From Echria macrotheca (lineage: Eukaryota; Ascomycota; Sordariomycetes; Sordariales; Schizotheciaceae), in the NCBI GenBank assembly GCA_030411725.1, contig MU839838.1, positions 1,302,001 through 1,366,000 of the forward strand: 64,000 nt of DNA, written 5' to 3'. The notes under the pieces were generated by a model, which was given only the letters and a program-made list of their open reading frames with translations, was not told the origin of the DNA and searched no databases. The translations under genes were made by a program, and so were the position numbers. This document shows, one piece after another, positions 42,962 to 53,888 of this stretch. The first letter of the stretch is position 1. Every line of letters begins with the position of its first letter.

Positions 42962-43822
42962 TCATGTAAACTGGGAGAAGAAATCCCACGTGTTCTTGGG
43001 CGCGAACGGCGTCGACGACCCGCTGTCGGTCTGGCTGGGGTTGTGGTCGCCCTTGTGGATGACCCAGGTGACAGGGTATCCCTCCTTGCAGCCCTTGTAC
43101 ACCGTCTTGACCGAGTTGGCCCCGTTGGGCTGCGGCTCGGGCGACACGGGCGTGCAGCCGTTGTTCTTGACGAACTTGTCGCGCATCTGCCGGCCGCCCG
43201 ACACGTTGAGGACCGAGTCGGAGGTGCCGTGCTGGCCGTAGTAGGCCACGGGGTCGTTACCGCCCGAACAGCCGCTCAGCACGCCACCAGAGAGCACGGC
43301 AACGGCGCGGATGACCTTGGGCCGCGCGCAGGCCACGGCGTACGACATGGCGCCGCCATAGCTGAAGCCCGTGGAGAAGCGCAGGTTGGTGTCGACGCAC
43401 AGCGCGTCCTCGACCGTCTTGACGAGCTGGTCGAAAAAGGTAATGTCCTCGCCGCCCGAGTTGGCCCAGCCGCTGTTGAGCCCGTTGGGCACGACGAAAA
43501 TGGCCGTGTTGTTGGCCAGCGCGTTGAGGCCGTAGTACGGCAGCGCGCCGCCCTGGTTGATGTTCTCGCCGTTGACGATCTTTTGCGCGCTGCCGCCGCG
43601 CTGGTGCCACGTGAAGATGAGCTTGTGCGGCGTGTCCTTGTCGTACCGGTCCGGCAGCTTCATGATGTACTGGCGCGACTTGCCGTTGACCGTCATGGTG
43701 TACTGCTGGCTCTTGATGGTCGGCTCCTTGCCGCAGCCGGCCGACTTCTCGGCCATGACGGCCCCGATGGCCGTCAAGACGACGAGGGCGAGGCCCAGGA
43801 TCGCGTTCGACCGTCTCGCCAT
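42962..43822 (-). CDS. Secreted feruloyl esterase (CE1 type)
   Basis: A single exon of 286 residues with a clear signal peptide (MARRSNAILGLALVVLTAIGAVMA). It should release ferulic or related hydroxycinnamic acids from arabinoxylan or pectin side chains. The alpha/beta-hydrolase nucleophile is in STGFSYGGAMS (G-F-S-Y-G). The strand with L-I-F-T-W-H-Q-R-G-G-S-A supplies the oxyanion region, the acid lies in YYGQHGTSDSVLN, and the His in VIHKGDHNPSQ, all in the usual order. The end NTWDFFSQF is typical of the FaeB/FaeD-like group, and length fits a catalytic domain without CBM. Cysteine pairs fit an extracellular fold. It is transcribed divergently from the GH95 gene with a TATA box about 130 bases upstream. 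The exact substrate class (ferulate versus acetylxylan) cannot be told from sequence alone. Confidence 0.88.
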   Translation of the reverse strand: MARRSNAILGLALVVLTAIGAVMAEKSAGCGKEPTIKSQQYTMTVNGKSRQYIMKLPDRYDKDTPHKLIFTWHQRGGSAQKIVNGENINQGGALPYYGLNALANNTAIFVVPNGLNSGWANSGGEDITFFDQLVKTVEDALCVDTNLRFSTGFSYGGAMSYAVACARPKVIRAVAVLSGGVLSGCSGGNDPVAYYGQHGTSDSVLNVSGGRQMRDKFVKNNGCTPVSPEPQPNGANSVKTVYKGCKEGYPVTWVIHKGDHNPSQTDSGSSTPFAPKNTWDFFSQFT

Positions 43823-44614
43823 TTCAAGAGGATGGAGCGTTCAACAGGCACAAGGGAAGGGTCGGGGAATAAGGGCAGACGGGGTCTCCGGCTGTGCGAG
43901 ACGCGATAAGCTGAGTATTTCTCCCTATCTTTGTCGGCGAAGGTTCCGCAGATTTTATATATGTCACTGGATCGCGCCCGAGCGCCCGGTCGAGTTCCGA
44001 ATAACCGTTGCACAGCGTCTGCCGGTTGCTGCCATGCATATCTACTCCCCAGGCCAAGCTCTCCAATATGAATTAATCGCCACGAACCCAGGAGAGTGGT
44101 CGTCGCAGCTTCATAGCAGTGCAACGCGGTCGGCCAGTTGAGAGGCGCGCTTGACACCGCTTGGTAGTCAATATAGCCTCGTCGCCAAATTGCCAAGGCT
44201 GGGCTCGCCGTTGGTGGACTCCCTGGAGGGGAGGATCAATTCTCCCACGGCTCGATGCGCGCGAATCAGACACGGCGTGGTCCGCAAACCCCGGGTTCTC
44301 GGGATGGCATCTCGGCAAATCAAAACCACGGAGCTTTCTACCGTTTCCGGAGTCGGTACGTATGCTCTGCTCCTGGTTGGCGGGAGAAATCGACTTCACC
44401 CGCCACTCTCCAGACGTACGAGAAGCCTTGGAGGAATTTTGTGTCCCGGAGTTGTCTTCAATGACAGGTAATATGGACTTGTCGGCGCTACTCGCCGCGC
44501 CGTCGACGGGATCGGAACCGGTCTCCGGACGGCTGCGGGGTTGGATCAAAACAAAAGGAGGCCGGACTGCTATTCGAAGACTTTGAGTTTTGTGTCACGG
44601 ACACCGCACACAAG
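43823..44614. promoter_or_regulatory. Shared promoter of feruloyl esterase and GH95 genes
   Basis: 792 bases separate the two divergent start codons. A TATATAAAA box for the esterase lies at 43953-43962 (minus strand). No clear GGCTAA-type XlnR site was noticed, so the mode of co-regulation is open. Confidence 0.5.
43953..43962 (-). promoter_or_regulatory. TATA box of feruloyl esterase gene
   Basis: TATATAAAA on the minus strand about 130 bases upstream of the ATG at 43822. Confidence 0.55.
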
Positions 44615-47109
44615 ATGATGTTTTCGGATGCATTGTCGCTTGTGTTCCTGGCAGCAGGGGCCGTCAGTGCAGCCTGGGATGGCTCGCGATTCGCCTGGTA
44701 CACCTCCGACTCGGCCAACGACATTCACAATGCTCTCCCGATTGGCAATGGACGGCTGGGTGCGGTCGTATTTGGAGGTGCGGTCGAAAAGTTGGTCCTG
44801 AATGAAAACTCGGTTTGGAGTGGTCCGTGGCAGAACAGGGTCAATACCAAGTCCCAGTCCGCAGTCGGCGACATTTGGAAGATGTTGGTCAGCGGGAGCA
44901 TCACGGCGGCTGGCCAGTCGGCCATGTCAAACATGGCAGCCAACCCGACCTCGCCGCGAGCGTATAATCCGCTAGTCAACGTCGGCATGGACTTTGGACA
45001 CGGGTCGGGCATGACGAACTATACGCGCTGGCTGGACACCTACGAGGGCACCTCGGGCGTTTCGTATACATACAATGGGGTCACTTACACGTAGGTTTAT
45101 CTCCAACAATCGGACGAGGCTAATATGGGGTAGTCGCGAGTATCTGGCCAGTTACCCGCATGGTGTGCTGGCTTTCCGGCTCAGCTCCAGTGACACTGGG
45201 AAATTGAACGTCAAGCTTTCGCTGTCTCGAGCGCAGTGGGTTTTGTCACAGGAGGCCAGCATTAACCAGAGCAACTCTACGGGACATTCTTTCAGCTTGA
45301 GCGCCAACAGCGGGCAGAATACAGATGCAATCACGTTTTGGTCCGAAGCTCGGGCTATCAATTCGGGCGGTATGCACCAAGCACTTGTTCTTTGGGCAAA
45401 TGAAGATGCTAACATTTCCAGGCACCGTTACGTCTGATGGCAAAACTGTCTCGATCACGGGAGCAAATACTGTTGACGTCTTTTTCAACGCTGAAACCTC
45501 TTACCGCTATTCCAATGCGGCAGCCGGACGAACAGAACTCAAACGAAAGCTGGATGCCGCTGTAGCAGCTGGATACCCGGCAGTGCGTAGCGCCGCCGTC
45601 GCGGACTTCACCAACCTCAGTCGCCGCGTAAACCTCAACATCGGCTCTTCCGGAGACGCCGGTACTCTTGCTACGCCTACACGGATGTCAAACTTCAAAA
45701 AAAGCCCCAAGGCAGATCCTGAGATGATCACGCTCATGTTCAACTACGGCCGCCACCTACTTATCTCTTCGTCCCGGGACACCGGCCCGCTGTCGCTACC
45801 AGCCAACCTCCAAGGTATCTGGAACCAAGACTATAGTCCCGCCTGGCAGAGCAAATACACCATCAATATCAACCTCGAGATGAACTACTGGCCCGCCCTT
45901 GTGACCAACCTCGCCGAGACACAGAAACCCGTCTTCGACCTCCTCAACGTCGCCCTCCCGCGCGGTCAGGCCGTCGCCAAGACCATGTACGGCTGCGACG
46001 GCTTCGTACTGCACCACAACACTGACTTGTGGGGCGACGCGGCGCCCGTCGACAAGGGCACGCCCTACACCATCTGGCCGATGGGCGCGGCGTGGCTCGC
46101 ATTCGAGACTATGGAGCATTACCGGTGGACGCAGAACGTGACGTTTCTGAGAGAAACAGCCTGGCCGATCCTCAACCAGGCCGCCACGTTCCTCGCCTGC
46201 AGACTGACCGACTGGAACGGCTACTCGACGCTCGGCCCGTCGCTCTCGCCCGAGCACAACTTCATCGTGCCGAGCGGGAAGGGGCTGACGCAGGCCGGCA
46301 AGGCCGAGGGGCTGGATATTAGCATCGAGATGGACAACCAGCTGCTCCGCCAGTTGTTCACGGATGTCCTCACCGCCTGTTCGGTTCTGTCCCTCTCGAA
46401 CGCGACACAGTCGACCTGCTCCAAGGCGGCGCTGCACCTGCCCAAGATCCGACCGCCGGGGATCGCGTCGAACGGACGCATCATGGAGTGGCGCTCTGAC
46501 TATTCGCCCCAAGAGCCGGGCCACCGCCACTTCAGTCCGCTCTGGGGTCTCTATCCCGGCCGTGACCTGACACCCTCGGTATCGTCCACATACTCGGCCG
46601 CGGCCAAGAAACTGTTAGATAACCGCATGTCCTCGGGCTCGGGGAGTACCGGCTGGTCCCGCTCTTGGGCGATCAATCTCTATGCGCGTCTCGGCGAGGG
46701 CGATACCGCTTGGGGCCATGTCCAGGCGCTGATTCAAAAGTTCCCCTCGGGCAATCTGTGGAACTCGGATAGTGGACCCGGAAGCTCATTCCAGATCGAT
46801 GGGAATTTCGGGGTCACGGCGGGGATTGCCGAGTGTTTTCTGCACAGCCATGATGGTGTGCATCTGCTCCCTGCTCTGCCGGCGGCGGTGGCCAAGGGGA
46901 GCGTGCAGGGGTTGGTGGCACGGGGGAATTTCGTGGTGGATATGGCTTGGGAGGGTGGAAAGTTGGTGAATTCGACGGTTACGGCGAGGAGTGGTGGGTC
47001 GTTGGCGTTGAGGGTGCAGAATGGCGTCAAGTTCCAGGTTGATGATGTGCCGTATGCGGGACCGATCCAGACCAAGGCTGGGGGTGTATATCGCGTGAGC
47101 GTTGTCTAG
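44615..47109 (+). CDS. Secreted GH95 alpha-L-fucosidase
   Basis: Three exons: 44615-45090, 45134-45369 and 45422-47109, giving 799 residues. It is predicted to hydrolyse 1,2-alpha-L-fucosyl (or related galactosyl) linkages of xyloglucan or pectin by inversion. A signal peptide starts the chain (MMFSDALSLVFLAAGAVSA). The N-terminal beta domain has ALPIGNGRLGAVVFGG and LNENSVWSGP, the family opening. The (alpha/alpha)6 barrel has GIWNQDYSPAW, INLEMNYWPAL (catalytic Asn region), GRIMEWRSDYSPQEPGHRHFSPL (acid Glu, E of MEW) and SSFQIDGNFGVTAG (D of FQIDGNFG). All key residues are intact. Length is typical. It is divergent from the feruloyl esterase gene. Confidence 0.93.
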
Positions 47110-47273
47110 CGGAAGGTAAAGCACTTACTAACGAGCTAGGGACTGAGAGGATGAAAAATATGGGCCACGATACCGGGAGTAATAATGGGATGATCAGTCC
47201 GTAAATACGAACCCCGGGAATGAATCGAAATGGATGGCTCACGATGTAAAGTCTGACACGATTAACTTCGTTC

Positions 47274-48542
47274 TCATGAATTATATACTGGTATGAACAA
47301 CATCAAGACAGCCGCATATCTGCGGATGGTTAGCAAGATTGATTCCAACGCGGCCAGGGAAACTCACAATGCAACGGCACCAATAGCCACCAGAGGATAT
47401 CTCTGAAGCGCGAACGACAACAGAGCAAGTAAAGCACCCACAAACGCCGTCACCACACCAAGTCTTGTCCTGGTACCGTCAACAGCCCACAAGATCCACA
47501 TAGGGGCAAGCACCATCACCGCACCCCCGACCGTGATCACCACCGCCGTCGCCAGATCGGCCTCAGCCCAATGCCATTCCAACCCCGTACGTCTTCTCCT
47601 CCTCGAGCCGGTGTGATCCCAACTTGACGGTTCCCCTTCCCGTTCATCGGTACCAGTCTGTCTCCCGTCCTGGCCGTGCACGACACAAACTAGGTCGCCA
47701 CCCATCTCAAGATAGGACTGCTCATCGCGGTCAATAGCATCGCCCTCCTTGTCAAAGGCACGATGCCACTGTTTTATCTCCTCGACGGTCTGGCGTGGAG
47801 CGAGCGGGTATTTCCGGATGGCGGATTGCTGGGCGATGAATTTGTCTAGACGTTCTTGTCAGCGACCGTCATTTTCATCCCTCCCATCACCCCAGCATAT
47901 CTATAGCATATAGCATCCAACAAAGCAAACGATTCCAAGCAGCCCCACGAATGACAAACCAACACCAGGCTCACCCCAAAAATCCCACCCAGCAAATGTA
48001 GGGAGACAAAAGAATAAGAAAAAAACCATACAATACCTCCTCAACCTCTCCCCAATAATCCGCATCAACATCTCCCTCTCCTCCACATCATCCTCAAAAC
48101 ACCCATTACTCACCCCCTTCCTCCCACCACCATTCCCTTCGTCGCTCCCCTCATCACCACCCTCATCATCATCCTCTTCCTCCCCGGCAGCAGCAAACCC
48201 CCCATCCATCTCATCCAGCTCCCTCTCCAGGACAACCAGCTCATGCTGCAGCGACAGCGCAACCCGCGTGCTCAGCGCCGAAAATCTTCGTAGGACCAAA
48301 AGATCGTCGCGCGAGGCGAGGAAGGCGGAGTACCCCTTGTATCCGACGTGTTTCCACGGCGGGTTCAAGTTTCCCGGAATCGGCAGCGGCAGCGGCGGCG
48401 CGGAATGTGGTTGCGGTGGACTCGACGGGCCTGACGTCGCGGGGGGTTGTTGTGGGTGATGGTGATGGTGGATGACAAGTCCTCCTCCCCCTCCACGCTC
48501 GATATCCCCTTCATTCCCAGGTCGTCGCGGTGCTGTCGCCAT
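47274..48542 (-). CDS. DUF6594 membrane protein
   Basis: Three exons: 48542-48032, 47845-47368 and 47319-47274, giving 344 residues. The first exon has a disordered, His/Pro/Gly-rich N-terminus, then the DUF6594 core (a W-K-H-V-G-Y-K-G-Y-S-A-F segment, DLLVLRRFSALSTRVALSLQHELVVLERELDEMD) and an acidic Glu/Asp stretch. Exon 2 adds YKFIAQQSAIRKYPLAPRQ, the expected continuation, and C-terminal hydrophobic segments. The last intron (GTGAGT...GCTAAC...CCGCAG) matters: it appends YAAVLMLFIPVYNS, whose A-V-L start matches the usual DUF6594 third helix, whereas reading through gives an early stop. Function unknown. The family is common in fungi, often with cytosolic helices and three C-terminal membrane segments. 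The first ATG in frame is used. Confidence 0.75.
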
Positions 48543-49490
48543 GCCCTCCCTCCTTCTCTTCTCCAAAGGTATCAAGGACTTCGTGAAGGATGACGAGATG
48601 CGATATCCGTAGAACGAAGACACAAAAAAAAAATACCAGCTAAGGTAAGGTACCTACCACACACCACACAAACTTCACAAAAAAAACCCGGGGCCCAGGA
48701 TGCAACAAGATCCCCAGATCTTTCTCAAACCTGGAAAAGAAAATACATGCATACCTAACCGAAACAAACACAAGAGGAGAGAGAATAAACTGATTGGATT
48801 CAGCTGCATGTTGCATGTCGCATGTCGACTTTCTCCACGATGAGTTGTCTGTCTTGTCGTCCACGTCCAATGTCCGTAGCCGCGCGCGTATTGACAAGCT
48901 GCTGCAAACCAGACTGCAATGTATGATGTGGTCCAATGTGGTCCAATGAAACTGTGAGAACTGGATTCGGGACGGTTACATCGGATCCCGAAAACGCACC
49001 AAATTGAAAATCATGATACATTGGCTACTGACTAATAATGCAGAATATGTGCATTTGGTGTATGAAGAGTTTTGGGGGTTGACAGGTTGTGAAGGAGGAT
49101 CGAAGCTTCAGGGGGGACAGGGGGTCGAGCGGTGTCGCCTTAGCGATTGAGCCCCGAGTGAGCTGAGTGGCATATTTTGTTAGTGCGGGCCTCGATGGCG
49201 TATCCCGCATAGCATAACATTTGATGTGCAGACCGTCATGAAATGACATTTCCGGTGCCTTAAACCATCTTGAAAGCATTCGAATACCATAAGCCGTACA
49301 CAAAAATCCCTAGTTCATTTTTGGCAGTATATTCGGACGTACGACTCATCATCCAACAATAGGGATCCGGTATCTCGCTAGCAGATCACAAGGGGTTGCA
49401 GGAGGTGGAAGAGAAAAGAACGTTCGTACAGATTAATAGATACAAGGTAAACAACGGAGTGGTATATCATAGAAAAGAGATCTAGCAGTA
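48543..49490. other. Intergenic region upstream of DUF6594 gene
   Basis: 950 bases between two minus-strand genes, holding the DUF6594 promoter and the ABC transporter 3' flank. It contains a TAAGGTAAGGTACCTACC motif near 48640 and a short direct repeat of GTGGTCCAAT near 48930. No gene seen. Confidence 0.4.
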
Positions 49491-52400
49491 TTAGTCTAAA
49501 TTCTGAGCCTCACACATCTTTCGGTACAACCCCTCAAGAGCCACCAGCTCGGCATGTGTCCCCTGTTCAACAATCCTCCCCTCGTAGAACACGCAAATAG
49601 CATCCGCCTCCTTGATCGTAGAAAGACGATGCGCCACCGCTACTGTAATCCTCTCGGCCTCCCTGGCTGCCTCGGCCAACGAGCTCTGGACAATCTTCTC
49701 GCTCTCCGTGTCCAGCGCGCTCGTCGCCTCGTCGAGAAGCAGTACCTTGGGCTTCCTGATCAGCGCCCTCGCTATGGCTATGCGCTGTCTCTGTCCTCCA
49801 GACAGCTGAGTTCCGTTCGGGCCGGCAAACGTGGTCAGCCCGTCGGGGAGAGACGACACAAAGTTCCAGGCATTGGCGGCGCGGAGAGCGTCTTCAATCT
49901 CCGAGTCCGGGACGGTTTCGTCATCCGACTCCAGATCGACGCCTAGGGCAATGTTCTCTCTGATCGTCCCCTGGAAAAGAGTTGGCTCCTGCTGCACCAG
50001 GGAGACGATGCGCCGATATAGGCGGGGGTTGAGTTCAGTCAGTGCGTCCTCGGAAATGCGAATAGCTCCCGTCGACGGGTCGTAGAAGCGCTCAAGGAGC
50101 GAGACAACGGTCGATTTGCCACACCCCGAGGCCCCGACTACGGCCAAAAACTGGCCTTTTTGGATGCTTAGGTCCACACCTTTGAGAACGGCCGCATCAG
50201 GCCGCAGCGGATAAGAGAAGCGGACATGGTCGAGCTCGATAGGACCGCCGGCCGCCGGTGCGTTGTCATGATTTAAAGGCGTCTGTTGGACGACGGGCTG
50301 CAGCTGGTTAAGCCAAAACAAATAATTAGCGGCGTTTGTGCCCTTGGACATGCCTGTGACGCGTTAGCTACCTGCAGGAATGGGCGCCAAGGAAACTCAC
50401 TGGTCGAGAACATGAACAGCTGCGAAGTCGCCTGTCCAGAGAAGAAAACGCCCATGAATGTCACGAAAAAGTCGTACATTGTCAAGTCTCCAAATGACAC
50501 GAGCCGCGATCCATACCACCACCCCAGCGCGAGGAACCAGTACTCGATCGACTGGGTGAAGGCGAACCAAACCATCATGCTGCACATCGGTCGGATTGAA
50601 CTGGTCACGGCATGATCCAGCTCGTCTGTGTACTTCTTGAGAACAGATTCTTCGATTGCCAAAGAAGAGACGGTCCGGATGGCGGCAATGGCTTCCGACG
50701 CAATCGCAGCGCTGCGGGAGTGCCGTTTGGACACCTCATGGTCCAACTTGACGTCGAATCGGACCTTGAGGTATCCCGCGCCGATCATCGGAGGGAGTCC
50801 GGCAAAGACAACCACCAGACCCAGGTTCCAGCTGTAGGCAATACCCAGGACGCTGCAGACCAGCACGTTGAGGATTGCGATGAAGATGAGACCAATGTTC
50901 GTTCCCATCAGCTCGAAGATGGACTGAGTATCCGAGTCAATGCGGCTGGCGAGTGCGCCAGTGTTGTTTTCCGGACGATCGAAGAACTGAAGGTCCTGCC
51001 TGAGAATGTCATCCAAAAACCGGCGGCGAATTTTGTGGGAGAGGGTCTGTTTTTGTTAGTATCTCGGTTATCGCACTGACTATTCCGTGTAATTTCGTAC
51101 CTGGGCAATGATGTTGGTTGCGTATCCGAGCAGGAAATATGCCACAAATAGTCCGGCGGCGAGGACAATGAACATGGAGGCAAAGAAGTTGCCGCGATCG
51201 ACCATGGCCTGTCCCGTGAGAGTAAATACGTCCATGACCTCTGCCAAGAGGAGAGCCTGAGCAGGGAACGCGGCGCCTGGTTTTACAACGTCAACAGATA
51301 CAAGAGTGCCTCATATGTACTCGACTTACAGGCTAGCAGACATCCAATGGCAGTAACGATGAATGCCCACTTCAGCTCGGGATTCTCAACAGCGAGTCTC
51401 TTGACAACCACCAAGAAGCCCTGTTGCTTATACTTGCTGTAGTCATCTCGCTCCCTCTGCTCTTCCAGACGCTTCTGGTCGCTGGTTGGGTACCGTGTCA
51501 TCGTCTTGGTAGCTCGGAGGACTTTCTCTTCCCCAGAGGCACCGTCTTCCGGCTCAGAGTCGGAGGTGGAGCTGCGAGCGGAAACCGCCAAATCCTGGAC
51601 TCTTACCAGGCGAGCGTACGCACCATCCATGCCGACAAGGTCCTCGTGCGTGCCCTGCTCGATAATTTTGCCTTTGGTCATCACAACGATGTTGTCTGCT
51701 TTGCGAATTGTTGCCAGCTTATGTGCGATGACAATGGTGGTGCGTCCCTCCGAGGCCTTGTCAAGAGCTTGCTGCACAATTCCCTCGGCGTGAGGATCCA
51801 GAGCACTGGTGGCCTCGTCGAGTAGGAGAACTTTGGGCTGCGACACAACACTCCTGGCGATGGCCACCCGTTGCTTCTGTCCGCCCGAAAGCATGCCTCC
51901 CCTTTGCCCGATCTCGGTGTCGTAGCCGTCGGGAAGCTCAGAGATAAAATCGTGTGCATAAGCAATCTTGGCAGCTTCTTGCACTTGGACCATTTTCTCT
52001 TCCTTCGAAGCCTTCTCCCAGCGAGTGCCAATAAGTCCGTGGGCAATATTGTCGAACACGGAGCCTTGGAAAAGAACAGGTTCCTGCTGGACCAGCCTCA
52101 CATTCCTGCGTAGCCAGTTGAGATTGAGGGTGTTGATAGGCCGACCATCAAGCGTAATGGTTCCGGAGTTCGGGTTGTACCACCTCTCCAGCAATCCCAC
52201 GATTGTGCTCTTTCCTGAACCACTTTGTCCTACAAGAGCGGTAACCTTGCCAGCCGGCACGGTGAGGCTGAAGTCTTTCAGAACTGTGACGCCAAGCCTC
52301 GTGGGGTATGCGAACGTAACGTTCTCAAACTCAATGTGACCCGACATCTCGGACGGCGAATCTCCGGATGAATCTAGGGGGTTAATCTCGGAAACGCGGT

Positions 52401-53542
52401 CGATCAGCTTGAACAGTTCAACAGCGGCCGAGGCGGCTCGCGCAAATTCCATCGTGTAAGGGGCAAGGATGGTCAGATTGATAGAGCCGATGACGACGGA
52501 GAAAAGGACCGTGAAAATGTCGCCGGGTGTATCAATATCGCCGCGGGCAAGCATGTTGATTCCCTGCCAGAACGCCAAACCAAACCCCAAGTAGATGATG
52601 GTGTACTCGGAAGAATACAGAATACCGAGGAGCGGAGACATCTTCTTGCCGAGACGATGCGCCTCCGTCAGATATTCGTCAAATTTCTTCACCACACGGG
52701 CCCGAATTTCGAAAGCGTGAACTGTCCTGACGCTTGCAATGACGCCTTCGGCATACGAATTGCCTTGGGCCTGGGTCGCCAGGATCTTGGTCTCGAGACC
52801 GGCGGCAATGCCTGCTGTGACGGCCATAACCACAATAATGGCGGGTGCGATGCACAGGCAGATAAGTGTCAGCTTCCAATGAGTCATGAAAGCGATAATG
52901 AAGGCCGTAACGAAAGCCGACAGCCCCTGGAAGGTGAGGCCGAACTTCTCCGAGATGCCATTTTGGATGAGCCGCCCATTGGATGTGGCCTGCGTAGCGA
53001 CCGAACCACCGGTTCCCAGGTCGTAATATGCAATCTCTTGGCTGAGGGCAGCCTTGAGATAATCATGTCGGATGTTGCGAGCGATGCGGTAGCCAGCGTA
53101 TGTGAGGAGTACATTGTAGAGATACGATAGAACCAGTCTCCCGATGCCGAGATAGACGAAATACAGACTGCATCTCTCATTAGCTAGTGTCTCGAAACAT
53201 GTATCCACCTTCATACGCGAGAGTGCCTGCATCTTGGCGGAAGTCGTGCGGGGACGAGATGCCCGACGAATAATTCGCAATTGACGTGACGAATTCGCCG
53301 AAAATAAGGTTCTGCAGAGAAATTCCGGCACCAGACGCTATGGCTGCAATTACAGCGACGCCTTGGAGCGAGTATTCAAAAGTGCCAGCAAAGGTGAAGA
53401 TACGCTGGTAGATGTTAGTTGCACACAGTGAAGAACAGAAGGGAAGACTCACCCAGTACGCGCTCCACGCATCTTCTTCATCTTTCTTGGCTCCATCAGA
53501 CACGGTTTCTTTGTCCTCGGTCGCGGCTGCCGTTGGAGCCAT
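49491..53542 (-). CDS. Full-size ABC-B (MDR/P-glycoprotein) transporter
   Basis: Six exons: 53542-53453, 53404-53217, 53167-51330, 51276-51101, 51046-50401 and 50353-49491, giving 1266 residues with two TMD-NBD halves. NBD1 has Walker A GQSGSGKST, signature LSGGQKQR, Walker B VLLLDEATSALD and the IAHKLATI His. NBD2 has GASGCGKST, LSGGQRQR, VLLLDEATSALD and VAHRLSTI. Both ATP sites look intact. Six hydrophobic segments precede each NBD, as in P-glycoprotein. It should export hydrophobic compounds or act as a peptide (Ste6-like) transporter at the plasma membrane. The MDR group is more likely because the linker is charged and short. It shares a promoter with a Zn2Cys6 regulator. All introns are GT-AG and keep phase. 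Substrate unknown. Confidence 0.92.
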
Positions 53543-53888
53543 GGTGGGGGGTCGGGGCTGTGACAGCTGCGATGAGTGGTCGAGGAGAAGAACAAGCCGC
53601 CATGACGAGAAAAAGGAGATGAAGGTTCTTAAGATTCGTGACGACAAATCTGTAACTTGGCGCCAAGATGCTTGGTTTTTGGTGTTTGGCTGCCTTCGAC
53701 ACGCAAGCCCGCCGGGGTGAACGGGTCTCGGCGGGCGAGAAAGGGGTTCGAACAGTGGGGCTTTTTTTGTTCGTCTCCGGAATGCGCGCGTTCCGCGGCA
53801 TCCGTCGACCAACATCGCTCCTTCCCGGAACCCGTTGAGCTTGTTGTTCGGGCGCGAAATCGGACGACGAGTCGCACCATTTGATTCC
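53543..53888. promoter_or_regulatory. Bidirectional promoter, ABC transporter / Zn2Cys6 regulator
   Basis: Only 346 bases separate the two divergent start codons, so the regulator could bind here and control both genes. I could not single out a CGG-N-CCG-type site with confidence. Confidence 0.5.

Noticed and set aside
43043..43909. A 288-codon plus-strand frame opposite the feruloyl esterase gene
   Set aside because: Its composition mirrors GC-rich codons of the esterase on the other strand, with no domain. The esterase frame has signal peptide and catalytic motifs.
45796..46530. A 244-codon minus-strand frame inside the GH95 gene
   Set aside because: Antisense shadow of a GC-rich exon. 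GH95 motifs on the plus strand are decisive.
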